Origin: CAVWCQ01 sp963753545 | GTDB lineage: Bacteria; Chloroflexota; Anaerolineae; Aggregatilineales; Aggregatilineaceae | Direction of reading: 5' to 3' | NCBI GenBank assembly: GCA_963753545.1 | Contig: CAVWCQ010000008.1 | Coordinates: forward strand, 2,108,001 to 2,172,000 | DNA length: 64,000 nt | Shown here: positions 1 to 7,964 of the stretch, piece after piece | Layout of the letters: the number at the start of each line of letters is the position of its first letter | How positions within the stretch are numbered: position 1 is the stretch's first letter | The notes under the pieces: generated by a model | Seen by the model: the letters and a program-made list of their open reading frames with translations, nothing else | The model's database searches: none | What the model was told of the DNA's origin: nothing | Translations under genes and position numbers: made by a program

Positions 1-26
1 AAAACAACGAGGGGCCCTGAGGCCCC
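1..26 (-). terminator. Rho-independent terminator of the S1-domain gene
   Basis: A hairpin with stem GGGGCC/GGCCCC and a 4-base loop lies at 11-26. Read on the minus strand it is followed by a T-rich tract (TCGTTGTTTT). It lies about 28 bases past the stop of the minus-strand S1 gene. Confidence 0.8.
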
Positions 27-53
27 TTGTTTGTTGGCGTGTGCTCGACGACG

Positions 54-776
54 CTAGTCGTTCGAGTGCTGCCGCAGCGTCCGCGCGAAAATATCTTCAC
101 GTTCTTCGCGGTGCTTGCCCTTCTTGCTACGCTTCTTCTCGGTACGGACCCGCTCTGGCATCTGCATCCCCGTGCCTTCCATTGCCCGGCGCAGGGCGAG
201 TTCCATAGCGGTCGGCAGCTCTTCGGCTTCTTCTTCATCTTGCGGCACCGCTATGGCAGCATCTTCCAGCGCGCGAACGCTGAGGTCGATCTGCTTCTTG
301 CGGCGGTTGATCCCGATCACCTTGACCTGAATTTCGTCACCGACTTTGACCACATCCGAGGGATCGCCAACATAACCCTTGGCGAGTTCGGAAACATGGA
401 CCAGTCCAGGACGTTCTGCACCGATATCGACAAACGCACCGAACTTTTCTACACGGACAACCTTGCCGGTGAAAACTTTACTCTCGGCAATTTCTGACCA
501 GTCCGTCGCCGGGGGGCGCAGCATGGTCAGGCTGATGCGGCCACGCTTGCGATCCACTTCCTGGACCCAAACCGTCACCTGGTCGCCTTCGTGCAGAATA
601 TCCGTTACGTTTTTTACATGTTCATTGGAAAGCTGAGAAATGTGGAGCAGGCCGAGCCGACCGATGCCAATGTCCACCAACGCCCCGTACAGGTCGATCT
701 TTTTGACCGTGCCCTGCAACTCCATCTTGGGCGTGATTTGTTCAATGGTGGTGGGCGCAGAATTCTCGGTACTCAT
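54..776 (-). CDS. S1 RNA-binding domain protein, two S1 repeats
   Basis: A 240-residue protein with two S1 (OB-fold) RNA-binding domains at about residues 17-88 and 98-170. Each carries the typical pattern G-x-V-x-x-x-x-x-(Y/F)-G-A-x-V-D-I-G followed by G-L-(L/V)-H-(I/V)-S. The last 60 residues are acidic and then Lys/Arg-rich (KKRSKKGKHREERE), probably an RNA-binding tail. The family resembles short ribosomal protein S1-like and YugI/general-stress S1 proteins that act on mRNA or ribosomes in the cytoplasm. The start is set by an AAGGAG ribosome-binding site 8 bases upstream. The gene is monocistronic, with its own consensus promoter and terminator. It is too short to be full S1, so the exact role is open. 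Confidence 0.9.
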   Translation of the reverse strand: MSTENSAPTTIEQITPKMELQGTVKKIDLYGALVDIGIGRLGLLHISQLSNEHVKNVTDILHEGDQVTVWVQEVDRKRGRISLTMLRPPATDWSEIAESKVFTGKVVRVEKFGAFVDIGAERPGLVHVSELAKGYVGDPSDVVKVGDEIQVKVIGINRRKKQIDLSVRALEDAAIAVPQDEEEAEELPTAMELALRRAMEGTGMQMPERVRTEKKRSKKGKHREEREDIFARTLRQHSND

Positions 777-827
777 CGGAGGTGCTCCTTATCCGTGTAA
801 ACGGGTGTCTTCTTTCTAGTCGGGCGG

Positions 828-856
828 ATTATACCTTCTCAACGGCAGTGGGTCAA
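828..856 (-). promoter_or_regulatory. Sigma-70 promoter of the S1-domain gene
   Basis: On the minus strand, TTGACC at 851-856 and a perfect TATAAT at 828-833 are separated by exactly 17 bases. The -10 lies about 52 bases before the start codon at 776. Confidence 0.85.
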
Positions 857-977
857 CGGTGTGTTTGAGCATCTGGGAATTTCTGTACACAACTATCCCC
901 TACGATCCTAAACCAAACAGAAATCAAACGCCAGTCCAAGCTAAAATAAACGCGGCGCGCTTCGCTGCTCGTTGTGA

Positions 978-1015
978 ATTGGAAAAATAAGCGCCCCAGA
1001 TGATCTGGAGCGCTT
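978..1015 (-). terminator. Terminator of the DsbA-like gene
   Basis: The hairpin 989-1015 pairs AAGCGC with GCGCTT and CCAGAT with ATCTGG. On the minus strand it is followed by TTATTTTTCC. It begins about 30 bases past the stop of the thiol oxidoreductase gene. Confidence 0.75.
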
Positions 1016-1044
1016 GGAAGATCGTCAAGAGAAGTCGGAGTCGC

Positions 1045-1978
1045 TTAGCTGGCTTTGGCGAGTTCGGCGTCAATGATCTGCTTGAAGGTATCGAACGGCT
1101 GCGCGCCAAAGGTGTAGACCACGCCGTTGATGATGAAGCCGGGCGTGCCCTGGAAGCCGTAAGCCTGGGCCGCCGCGAAGTCATCCATGACTTCCTGGCG
1201 GTACTGATCGCTGGACAGGCACTGGGTAAAGGTGTCTTTATCCAGGCCAATTTCATCCGCAAAGCTGACGAGCGTCTCCTGATTCAATGCCAGGGGGCTG
1301 GCGGCATTATGATTGGCGAAAATGCGGTTGTGCATATCCAGGAATTTGCCCTGGTCGTTGGCACATTGGGCCGCTTCGGCAGCGCTCACGGAGTCTTCGC
1401 CAAAAATGGTGTAGTCACGATAGACAAATTTCACCTGATCGGGATAGGCTGCCATGATCTGTGGCAGGGTTTCTTCGGCAAAACGGTTACAGTAACTGCA
1501 CTGGAAGTCCGAAAACTCGACAATCACGATGGGCGCGTCCGCATTGCCAACGTATGGATCGCCATCGAATGCAACATCGTTTGGAATGAGCGTTGGGGTG
1601 GGGGGGATCGGTGTATTGGTCGGAATGAGTGCCTGCACCTGAGTGGCAACGGCATTATCAATCGCCTGCTGGACCTGCTGCGGGTTCATCCCACCGTCGC
1701 TGCTGACCGCAACGGGCTGTGCCAGCGCGACCTGAGTCCCAACGGCCTCCGCAACGGCACTGTTTAATTCTTCTTCCGTAATACCCTTATCGCTGCCGCC
1801 CATCATGGTGGCAATGATGAAGTCCAGCAATCAAAAAGACGACTGCAACAAGCACGACCAGAATAATGGTCGTGGTGTTTGTTCCCGATGGCTGTGCAAC
1901 CGGCGCATAAGGGGTTCCCGTTTCGCGCAGTGAAATCGGCTGACCAGAATTAGACTGCGAATCAGTGGTTTGCGTCAT
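1045..1978 (-). pseudogene. DsbA/DsbG-like membrane-anchored thiol oxidoreductase, frameshifted
   Basis: The coding potential is split between two frames. The first part (1978 to about 1830) gives a polar N-terminus, then one membrane segment (TTTIILVVLVAVVFLIAG). The second part (about 1830 to 1045) gives a Pro/Thr linker and a thioredoxin-fold domain of the DSBA/Thioredoxin_4 type with active-site CSYC and a cis-proline loop GTPGF. Together they make one protein of about 310 residues that would sit outside the membrane and oxidise or reshuffle disulphides in exported proteins. The shift lies near 1825-1838 beside a run of five A on the plus strand. Without it the domain would lose its anchor. 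I chose the ATG at 1976-1978 (MTQTTD), preceded by GAGGG. Assembly error and true decay are both possible. Confidence 0.75.
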
Positions 1979-2082
1979 ACCCTCGTTGTCCTGTTCTCCT
2001 GAAATTTTCCCTACACCGATACTTTGTCGTTGAATCAAGGCGTATAGGGTCTCGTAGACTAGTATAAATGTAAACCATTTTT

Positions 2083-2121
2083 GTAAAAAAACAAGCGCCT
2101 CATTGCCAGCAGTGAGGCGCT
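2083..2121 (-). terminator. recA terminator
   Basis: A strong hairpin with a 9-bp stem (AGCGCCTCA/TGAGGCGCT, 2094-2121) is followed on the minus strand by TGTTTTTTTAC. It lies 33 bases past the recA stop. Confidence 0.9.
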
Positions 2122-2153
2122 ATATGTCATATTTTTAACGATCATTAACAAAC

Positions 2154-3230
2154 TTAAGCGTCGTCCTCGACGGCGGCTCCGTCCCATTCACCCGCCTCGG
2201 CAGCAGTTTCGCCATCGGCGGCACCACGGGCCACCAGCGGCATAATGTTATAGGACTGGCGAATCAGCGCCTCGATCTCGTTCATCAGATCAGGGTTATC
2301 GCGCAGATACTGCTTGGCATTTTCACGGCCCTGCCCGATCAATCCATCGTTGTAGCGGAAGAACGCGCCGCGCTTTTCGACGATGCCCGTCTCCACGCCC
2401 AGGTCGATCACGTCACTTTCTTTGCTGAAGCCTTCCATAAACATCATATCGACTTCGGCCTGGCGGAAGGGCGGGGCGACCTTGTTCTTGGTCACTTTGA
2501 CACGTGTCCGGTTGCCGATTACCTCATCCTTCAGCTTGATCGCCTGGATGCGGCGGATATCCAGCCGGACGGACGCATAAAAGCGGAGGGCGCGCCCACC
2601 GGATGTGGTTTCCGGGTTTCCGAACATGATGCCCACTTTTTCACGCAGTTGGTTGGTAAACATGACGGCGGTATTCGACTGCTTGATCGCGCCGGAGAGT
2701 TTACGCAGGGCCTGGCTCATCAGGCGGGCCTGCAAACCAACATGAGTGTCGCCCATTTCGCCTTCAAGTTCGGCGCGGGGAACGAGCGCGGCCACGCTGT
2801 CCAGCACGACGACATCAATCGCGCCGCTGCGGACCAACGCCTCCGTAATTTCGAGCGCCTGCTCGCCGGTGTCGGGCTGCGAGACATAGAGGTTGTCCAC
2901 CTGAACGCCCAGCCGCTCAGCATAGACAGGATCCAGCGCGTGTTCCATGTCGACAAAGGCGCACACGCCGCCCAGCCGCTGCGCCTGGGCAACCACGCTC
3001 AGGCAAAGCGTCGTTTTACCGGCGCTTTCAGGGCCATAGATTTCCGTGACGCGCCCGCGTGGAATGCCACCGACGCCCAGGGCAAGGTCAATTGCCAGCG
3101 AACCAGTCGAGATCACTTCCACGTTCAGATGGGCGGCATCGCCCAAACGAACAATTGCACCGTCACCAAACCGCTTGGTGAGGTCAGCCAGGGTATTCTC
3201 TAACGCTTTGAGGCGGGCGTCTTGTGTCAT
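2154..3230 (-). CDS. recA: Recombinase RecA
   Basis: A 358-residue ATP-dependent DNA strand-exchange protein of homologous recombination that also triggers SOS through LexA cleavage. Visible signatures are the Walker A loop GPESAGKTTL (about residue 66), the Walker B strand VVVLDS, the L2-region TTSGGRALRFYASVRLDIRR and the conserved FTNQLREKVG segment. The C-terminus is acidic, as is usual for RecA. Length is normal and the frame intact. The ATG at 3230 is preceded by GGGAGC. It is flanked by a consensus promoter and a strong terminator, so it is probably monocistronic. I did not find a clear GAAC-N4-GTTC type LexA box, although TAGAAC occurs twice around the -10. Confidence 0.98.
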   Translation of the reverse strand: MTQDARLKALENTLADLTKRFGDGAIVRLGDAAHLNVEVISTGSLAIDLALGVGGIPRGRVTEIYGPESAGKTTLCLSVVAQAQRLGGVCAFVDMEHALDPVYAERLGVQVDNLYVSQPDTGEQALEITEALVRSGAIDVVVLDSVAALVPRAELEGEMGDTHVGLQARLMSQALRKLSGAIKQSNTAVMFTNQLREKVGIMFGNPETTSGGRALRFYASVRLDIRRIQAIKLKDEVIGNRTRVKVTKNKVAPPFRQAEVDMMFMEGFSKESDVIDLGVETGIVEKRGAFFRYNDGLIGQGRENAKQYLRDNPDLMNEIEALIRQSYNIMPLVARGAADGETAAEAGEWDGAAVEDDA

Positions 3231-3281
3231 GATTTATTGCTCCCAGCACAGGATGGTTTCTTTGTTTATCGGACTGTTCTA

Positions 3282-3310
3282 AGTATAGCACAGACGTTCT
3301 AGTCGATCAA
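3282..3310 (-). promoter_or_regulatory. recA promoter
   Basis: On the minus strand, TTGATC at 3305-3310 and TATACT at 3282-3287 have a 17-base spacer. Two direct TAGAAC repeats about 20 bases apart overlap the spacer and the region just downstream of the -10, and might be an operator. Confidence 0.75.
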
Positions 3311-3345
3311 GTTTTTGTGGGCACGTCATTTTAGAAAATGTGTTC

Positions 3346-3375
3346 TTGCATCCTCTCTTGCGGTGTCACTATATT
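3346..3375 (+). promoter_or_regulatory. Promoter for the leader ORFs and HhH gene
   Basis: TTGCAT at 3346-3351 and TATATT at 3370-3375 have an 18-base spacer. It is 33 bases upstream of a tiny ORF with an AAGGAG site and diverges from the recA promoter. Confidence 0.6.
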
Positions 3376-3407
3376 CTTTTTATTGCCATTTTGCAAGGAG
3401 AACAGCC

Positions 3408-3464
3408 ATGAGATACTCGTTTACCAGACGGGGCAAACGTATTCAAGAGGATCGAGATGGGTAA
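3408..3464 (+). CDS. Possible 18-residue leader peptide
   Basis: An ATG preceded by a strong AAGGAG site (8-base spacing) opens an 18-codon ORF rich in Arg and Lys (MRYSFTRRGKRIQEDRDG). It overlaps the next small ORF by 8 bases. No family is recognised. The ribosome-binding site and promoter spacing favour translation, but the length makes this uncertain. Confidence 0.4.
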   Translation: MRYSFTRRGKRIQEDRDG

Positions 3465-3558
3465 CTATGCCCAGGTCAACGGACTCAAAATTGCGGTTGG
3501 AATGTTCCGGCTGCTTGGCGGCGCGGTTGCTGGCGATATGGCTCGCCTCGATGATTAA
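3457..3558 (+). CDS. Small hypothetical protein (33 aa)
   Basis: A 33-codon ORF starts inside the end of the preceding leader ORF, with AAGAGG about 10 bases upstream. The peptide is mildly hydrophobic in the middle (VGMFRLLGGAVAGDMARL), giving one possible amphipathic helix. It ends 36 bases before the HhH gene and probably shares its transcript. No family is recognised. Confidence 0.4.
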   Translation: MGNYAQVNGLKIAVGMFRLLGGAVAGDMARLDD

Positions 3559-3594
3559 CGAATTTCTCAATAGATCTGACTGAGGAACCAGACC

Positions 3595-3786
3595 ATGACC
3601 GATTTGCCTGCTGGATTGTCCGCACCTGCCCAGCGCGCGCTTGATCAGGCTGGCATCACCCGCCTGGAGCAGTTAGCGGAAAAAACCGAGTCTGAGATCA
3701 AGCATCTGCATGGTATCGGGCCAAAAGCGCTCGATCTGCTGCGCGATACGCTGGCGAAATACGGGCTGTCGTTTCGGAAAAGTTGA
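3595..3786 (+). CDS. Small helix-hairpin-helix DNA-binding protein
   Basis: A 63-residue protein made almost entirely of one helix-hairpin-helix unit. GITRLEQLAEKTESE is followed by the hairpin LHGIGPKAL and a closing helix. The fold resembles the C-terminal domain of RNA polymerase alpha or HhH domains of repair proteins, and would bind DNA without sequence specificity through the GIGPKA loop. Start ATG at 3595 has GAGGAA upstream. It lies downstream of two tiny ORFs behind a shared promoter and 75 bases before a YdeI-like gene on the same strand. No partner enzyme is adjacent, so the cellular role is open. Confidence 0.8.
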   Translation: MTDLPAGLSAPAQRALDQAGITRLEQLAEKTESEIKHLHGIGPKALDLLRDTLAKYGLSFRKS

Positions 3787-3860
3787 CACGTAAGCCATAA
3801 CTAACGAATTGTTCCCACTTTGTGATTTTACGGCGTCGCGCCCAAGGAGGATCAGCCAGG

Positions 3861-4310
3861 ATGACCGTCAAATTTACGACTACGATCTTAAAAGCCGAAG
3901 GACTGAATGCTACCGGAATAGCGGTTCCGCCGGAGGTCGTGGCAGCGCTCGGCAAAACGAAAAAGCCGCCCGTTAAGGTGAGCCTGAACGGGTACACCTA
4001 CCGCAGCACGGTTGCCGCTTACGGCGACGTCTTTATGCTCCCTCTCAGCCAGGAGCACCGGGCAGCGGCGGGCGTCGCGGCTGGTGATCAGGTTGAAGTG
4101 ACGCTTGAAGTGGATACGGAACCGCGCACGGTGGAGGTTCCCGCTGATCTGGCGGCGGCGCTTGCCGAGAAGCCCGGTTTGCGAGCTGCGTTTGATGCGC
4201 TGTCCTATACGAACCGGAAGGAATACGTCCGTCAGGTTGAATCCGCCAAGGCCGCCGAGACTCGCACCCGCCGCATCGCTGCGATTGTCGCGAAACTGGC
4301 TGAGTCGTAG
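3861..4310 (+). CDS. YdeI/OmpD-associated family protein with DUF1905 domain
   Basis: A 149-residue protein. Residues 1-80 match the DUF1905 barrel (VKFTTTILKAEG, then AVPPEVVAALG and a substrate-like NGYTYRSTVAAYGD segment). The remainder matches the YdeI C-terminal helix pair (FDALSYTNRKEYVRQVESAK followed by TRTRRI). The family is linked to bacteriocin or peptide protection in some bacteria, but its biochemical activity is unknown. The start at 3861 is chosen over an in-frame upstream codon because AAGGAGG sits 10 bases before it. A stem-loop follows the stop, so this is probably the last gene of its transcript. Confidence 0.8.
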   Translation: MTVKFTTTILKAEGLNATGIAVPPEVVAALGKTKKPPVKVSLNGYTYRSTVAAYGDVFMLPLSQEHRAAAGVAAGDQVEVTLEVDTEPRTVEVPADLAAALAEKPGLRAAFDALSYTNRKEYVRQVESAKAAETRTRRIAAIVAKLAES

Positions 4311-4324
4311 TCGAAAGAATCGAA

Positions 4325-4355
4325 CGCCCGCAGCCTGGAGGAAGGTCTGCGGGCG
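4325..4355. terminator. Bidirectional terminator-like hairpin between convergent genes
   Basis: A 9-bp stem (CGCCCGCAG/CTGCGGGCG) lies between the YdeI-like gene on the plus strand and the PPC gene on the minus strand. Downstream sequence is only moderately T-rich on either strand (TCTTGGC and TTCGATTCTTTC). Confidence 0.55.
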
Positions 4356-4391
4356 TCTTGGCTGTGCGATTTTAGCCGAAGTAGTCTGTTG

Positions 4392-6500
4392 TTACTGAGT
4401 CAACGTCAGGTTATAGGTTCCTGTCGTCCCGCCAAAGTTCAGGCCGTAGTGCGTGGCGATGATGTAGTACGTGCCATCAAAGGCCAGCGTCTTATCGTTA
4501 ATGGCTGAGTTGCGATTCTCACCTTCTGGCAGAATGTCGTCGTTCCAGTCGAATAGCGTCCCTTCCGGCGAGAGCAGATAAACTGCGGGGTCCAGCGTGC
4601 CGCCCGTTGCTTCCATGCCAACCGAGATCGTATCGCCCGCCTGGCCCTCAAAGCCGTAGACCACAAACGGCTGTTGAACGCTGATGCTGCCGGGGATCGT
4701 CGAGTTGTAGGCGATCACATTTGCTGTATCAAGCAGCGGCTGGTAGTTGAGCGTGTTGGGATTCGACATATTAAAGAAGCCGCCGTTGTGCAGCGTCGCT
4801 GAGCCGTCTGCCGCTACTTCAAACGTGACCATGAAACGCGAGTCGGGGGTGGGCTGCTGCGCCTGATTGAGCACCGTTTCATCGAGAACATTGACGCTCA
4901 GGTTGAAGTTCACAGGTGTTGTGTCGTCGCAGGTGCCCTGATACCAGACTTCTATTTCGTAGATGCCGGGAACGAGACGGTTCGGCGGCCAGTAGATGTA
5001 CGAGACCGGGGCGGTGGTCGGGGCCGTGCAGCCAACGTTTCCGGCTGCGGCCTGGATGCCTCCGCTGCGGCTCTGGGTGTTGTCGTCGTAGACAGTTTCG
5101 CCGTTTGGATCGCGCACCGAGAGCGACAGGTCCGCGTTGGTGAACCAGGTGAGCAGGACTTCAATCGAGCCTTGCGGCAGCGTGCTCAACACGTCGGCAT
5201 TGGGAGCAGGTGTGCCGTTTACATCGGCGGTTGCCGTTGTGTCGGTGGTCCCTGTCGCCATATTGACGGAGAGCGTAAACTCACCTTCCGTACCACCAAT
5301 CGTCAGCGCATAGCGGCTGACCAGGACAGTATAGGTTCCATCTACGGCCAGTGTGCGCTCGATGAATGAGTTCGTGCTGTCTTCGGTATCGTCGTTAAAG
5401 ACGAGAGTCGTGTTATCCGGGGCGAGCAAAGCCAGATAGGTGTCCAGGCTGCCCGACTGGGCCTCGACGTTGATATCCACGGTGGTGTTCGCTGTTGCGT
5501 CAAAGCTGTAGGCCTGGGCAGGGGCACTGTTGGTGATTGTGCCGGTGACGCTTGAACCAATCGCGATAGGCGCGGCGTTGTTGATGACCGTGTTGAACAG
5601 GGTGACGTTCAGGCCCGCATTCACGCCGCCGTTTTCCACCGACCAGGACGCGTCGGAGCCAAGGACCATCCGGGCGAGATAGGTCTGGCCTGGATTGATC
5701 GTGCCCGTGATCACATTTGGATCTTCGCCGTTCACGGAAGACGTGAGCGTGAAGTCCTGCGGGCCGAGAATACCGCAGTCTTCGATGTAATGGACGATGA
5801 TTTCATAACTGCCCACAGGAACGTCGCCCGAAGGCCAGGCAATCGTTTCGGTGGGTTCGTTTGCGGTTGCCGCATCGCAGTTGGCGTTGATGTCGGCGTC
5901 CAGCGTGCCGCCGCTGGCTGTACCCGGATTGAAGGCGTGAACCGTGCCGCCAACCGGATCGCGGACTTCCAGGTTCAGGTCAATGGCATCGCCCCAGGTG
6001 AGTTCGAAGGTCATCCCGTTTTCCAGGGTTACGGATTGGCCGCCTACCTGCTGCCGCCCGGTGACGTTGAGGGCAAAATCGCCCGAGGCGTCGCCGTCCG
6101 CTCCCGTTGAGCGCATGACAATGACGGTATACGTTCCATCGGTTGGGAGTTCCACATCCGCTGCGGAAGCGGTTCCCAGAGAAGTCAGATCGGCATCCTG
6201 AACCAGGGGATTACCCTCAGGATCGATGACCAGAAGGACGAGGCCCAGGTCGGCGGCCTCGGTGCTGACATCAATGCTGATCGTGTCGCCAGCGGTTGCA
6301 GGGAGGCTGTACACCTGCGCGAAATTTTCGGAGTCGAGTGTCCCGGTTACGCGGTCCCCGACGGAAAGTTGGCGGTTGTTGCCGCCATCTTGAGCCTGCA
6401 CAGGGCCAAGCGAACCTGCCAGCCCCAGAATCAGGGCCACAACCAGTGCCAGGACCAGGCGATTGAACTTTAGTTTGCGCGTTATAAGTTCCATACCCAA
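4392..6500 (-). CDS. Secreted PPC-domain repeat protein
   Basis: A 702-residue exported protein. A signal peptide (hydrophobic LVLALVVALILGLAG, cleavage near VQAQ) is followed by alternating modules. Three pre-peptidase C-terminal (PPC) beta-sandwiches lie at about 45-150, 310-415 and 590-700 (each with a V/AYSF or VYGF strand, AGDTISI, and DGTYT/YxxxxxxY). Two copies of another beta domain lie between them (LTW..A.L.L.VRDP.G.TV, then a W-P-x(6)-PG-x-YE-I strand and a conserved Cys). PPC domains usually flank secreted enzymes, but no catalytic domain is present, so a binding or structural surface role is inferred. The start is either TTG at 6498-6500 (6 bases after GAGGAG) or ATG at 6492-6494. 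The gene stands alone. Confidence 0.88.
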   Translation of the reverse strand: MGMELITRKLKFNRLVLALVVALILGLAGSLGPVQAQDGGNNRQLSVGDRVTGTLDSENFAQVYSLPATAGDTISIDVSTEAADLGLVLLVIDPEGNPLVQDADLTSLGTASAADVELPTDGTYTVIVMRSTGADGDASGDFALNVTGRQQVGGQSVTLENGMTFELTWGDAIDLNLEVRDPVGGTVHAFNPGTASGGTLDADINANCDAATANEPTETIAWPSGDVPVGSYEIIVHYIEDCGILGPQDFTLTSSVNGEDPNVITGTINPGQTYLARMVLGSDASWSVENGGVNAGLNVTLFNTVINNAAPIAIGSSVTGTITNSAPAQAYSFDATANTTVDINVEAQSGSLDTYLALLAPDNTTLVFNDDTEDSTNSFIERTLAVDGTYTVLVSRYALTIGGTEGEFTLSVNMATGTTDTTATADVNGTPAPNADVLSTLPQGSIEVLLTWFTNADLSLSVRDPNGETVYDDNTQSRSGGIQAAAGNVGCTAPTTAPVSYIYWPPNRLVPGIYEIEVWYQGTCDDTTPVNFNLSVNVLDETVLNQAQQPTPDSRFMVTFEVAADGSATLHNGGFFNMSNPNTLNYQPLLDTANVIAYNSTIPGSISVQQPFVVYGFEGQAGDTISVGMEATGGTLDPAVYLLSPEGTLFDWNDDILPEGENRNSAINDKTLAFDGTYYIIATHYGLNFGGTTGTYNLTLTQ

Positions 6501-6554
6501 ATGTTACTCCTCATCGTGGCGACAGCGAGGATCTGTCGCTGATCTCCAATGCCG

Positions 6555-6583
6555 AGTGTAGCTAATCGGCCCAGTAAAGGCAA
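6555..6583 (-). promoter_or_regulatory. Probable promoter of the PPC-repeat gene
   Basis: On the minus strand, TTGCCT at 6578-6583 and TACACT at 6555-6560 are 17 bases apart, about 55 bases before the start of the PPC gene. Confidence 0.5.
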
Positions 6584-6604
6584 CGGTAGAACCGGCGATG
6601 TGAG

Positions 6605-6628
6605 GCAAAAACCTACTAATCGTAGGTT
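6605..6628 (-). terminator. Terminator of the PD40-M23 operon
   Basis: The stem AACCTAC/GTAGGTT with a 5-base loop (6610-6628) is followed on the minus strand by TTTTGCC. It lies about 50 bases past the stop of the M23 peptidase gene. Confidence 0.65.
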
Positions 6629-6680
6629 GCATTCAAAATGTAGTCGCAAAAAGGCGAGATGTCCAGCCTAAATCCTCGGA

Positions 6681-7964
6681 TTACCCACCTTCGAGAACGG
6701 GCTGCGGTGTAGCGGCGTCATCGATGCCCAGCGCGATAAAGTTGGTCGTCCCGGCCCGGACCGTGATCTTTCGCTCGATGCGGCGGCCTTCCAGGTTGAT
6801 TACAATCTGGTAATCGCCCTCCGGCACATCGGCAATCACAAAATTCTCTTGCCATGCCGGATCGGGCACGACTTCCCACTGCTCGCTGTCCTCGGCCTTA
6901 GGTCGAACATAGGTACTGGTTGCCTCAAAGACACGCCCATTACGGACCAGGGTGATGGATATATCATCCACAAAACGACCATCAGGATCAGTGACGCGGC
7001 CTGCGACCACCCCATAGCCGCGATAGGGGACGATCCAGAGCAGCGGATTGTAGACGGTGTAATAGCTGTTCTGGCCGATACGTACTTCCAGGTGAACGTG
7101 CGGGCCGCTGACATCACCCGTCCCGCCGCTGAGAGCGAGAATGTCGCCCGCCTCGACATGCTGGCCCTGTTCCACCAGCACAACCGAGTTATGCGCGTAG
7201 AGAGTCCAGATCGGCAGGCCGCGATAGCCCATATCATGCTGGATGACGACGACATTGCCGTACGAGCCGTAGATACCGTCAGCGCTTCCGTTCACGGCCT
7301 GGGTCGCGTCTCCGGCGAAAACAACCGTCCCGGCTGCCCCGGCATGGACTGGTTCGCCGATGGGGTTGGGCATATCCACGCCATGATGGACGCGCCATTC
7401 GTCGGCAGGCCCGTTGGAGCCAAAGGTGTAATAAAACAGGCTGGAACTGTTGGCGCTGGCATCGACAGGGCGCTCAAGCCAGAAATGATCATTGGCGTTG
7501 AGGCTGAGCGGTCCCTGTTCCGGCGGGGGCTGGAAGTTCTGAGTATTGCCGCTGTCATCCTCAGCGACGAGCACCCCGGTTGGGCTGGGGTAGGGCGTTG
7601 CCGCCGAGAAGGTCGGGCGAATCTCGGTTGGGCGCGGCGTCAGAGACGGCCTGGCTGTGCTTTGCAGTTGGACGGGAGCCACGACAACTTCCGTATTCTG
7701 GGCGGGCGGCAGAGTCGGCGGGACAAACGGCGTCAGTTGCATATCCGGCGTTGGCAGGGGGGCGGCAGCGGCGATCTGCGTTTGCAGCGCCATCTCCCAC
7801 TCCTGCGGTGGCAGATCGTGCGGGGTAGGCGACAGCACCGGGACCGAACGTCTGATATCCGGCTGGCTGTTCTGCCACAGGAAAACCCCCGCGATGCCCG
7901 CGGCAATGAGCAGAATGAGCATGCCCTGAAGGTTATGGCTGCGTTCCATTGTGTCCCCGCTCAC
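6681..7964 (-). CDS. Membrane-anchored M23 family metallopeptidase (LytM-type)
   Basis: A 427-residue protein with an N-terminal membrane anchor (LQGMLILLIAAGIAGVFLW), a long Pro/Thr-rich linker, and an M23 peptidase domain near residues 180-300. The zinc-ligand motifs HHGVDM and GPHVHLEV are both present, so the enzyme should be active on peptidoglycan cross-links outside the membrane. A C-terminal carboxypeptidase-regulatory-like beta domain follows (GVVAGRVTDPDG ... VIADVPEGDYQIVI). Its GTG start at 7964 overlaps the stop of the upstream propeller gene (GTGA), which implies translational coupling. An in-frame ATG 15 bases later with GCGGGG upstream is the alternative. Peptidoglycan remodelling coupled to a sensor-like propeller is inferred from the operon. 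Confidence 0.9.
   Translation of the reverse strand: MSGDTMERSHNLQGMLILLIAAGIAGVFLWQNSQPDIRRSVPVLSPTPHDLPPQEWEMALQTQIAAAAPLPTPDMQLTPFVPPTLPPAQNTEVVVAPVQLQSTARPSLTPRPTEIRPTFSAATPYPSPTGVLVAEDDSGNTQNFQPPPEQGPLSLNANDHFWLERPVDASANSSSLFYYTFGSNGPADEWRVHHGVDMPNPIGEPVHAGAAGTVVFAGDATQAVNGSADGIYGSYGNVVVIQHDMGYRGLPIWTLYAHNSVVLVEQGQHVEAGDILALSGGTGDVSGPHVHLEVRIGQNSYYTVYNPLLWIVPYRGYGVVAGRVTDPDGRFVDDISITLVRNGRVFEATSTYVRPKAEDSEQWEVVPDPAWQENFVIADVPEGDYQIVINLEGRRIERKITVRAGTTNFIALGIDDAATPQPVLEGG

Noticed and set aside
1820..1840. Programmed frameshift in the DsbA-like gene
   Set aside because: No slippery heptamer with a downstream stem is seen, and the window has many similar simple indels, so an error or mutation is more likely.
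3282..3310. LexA box at recA
   Set aside because: TAGAAC is repeated near the promoter, but the spacing does not form the GAAC-N4-GTTC palindrome or the CTGT-N8-ACAG form.
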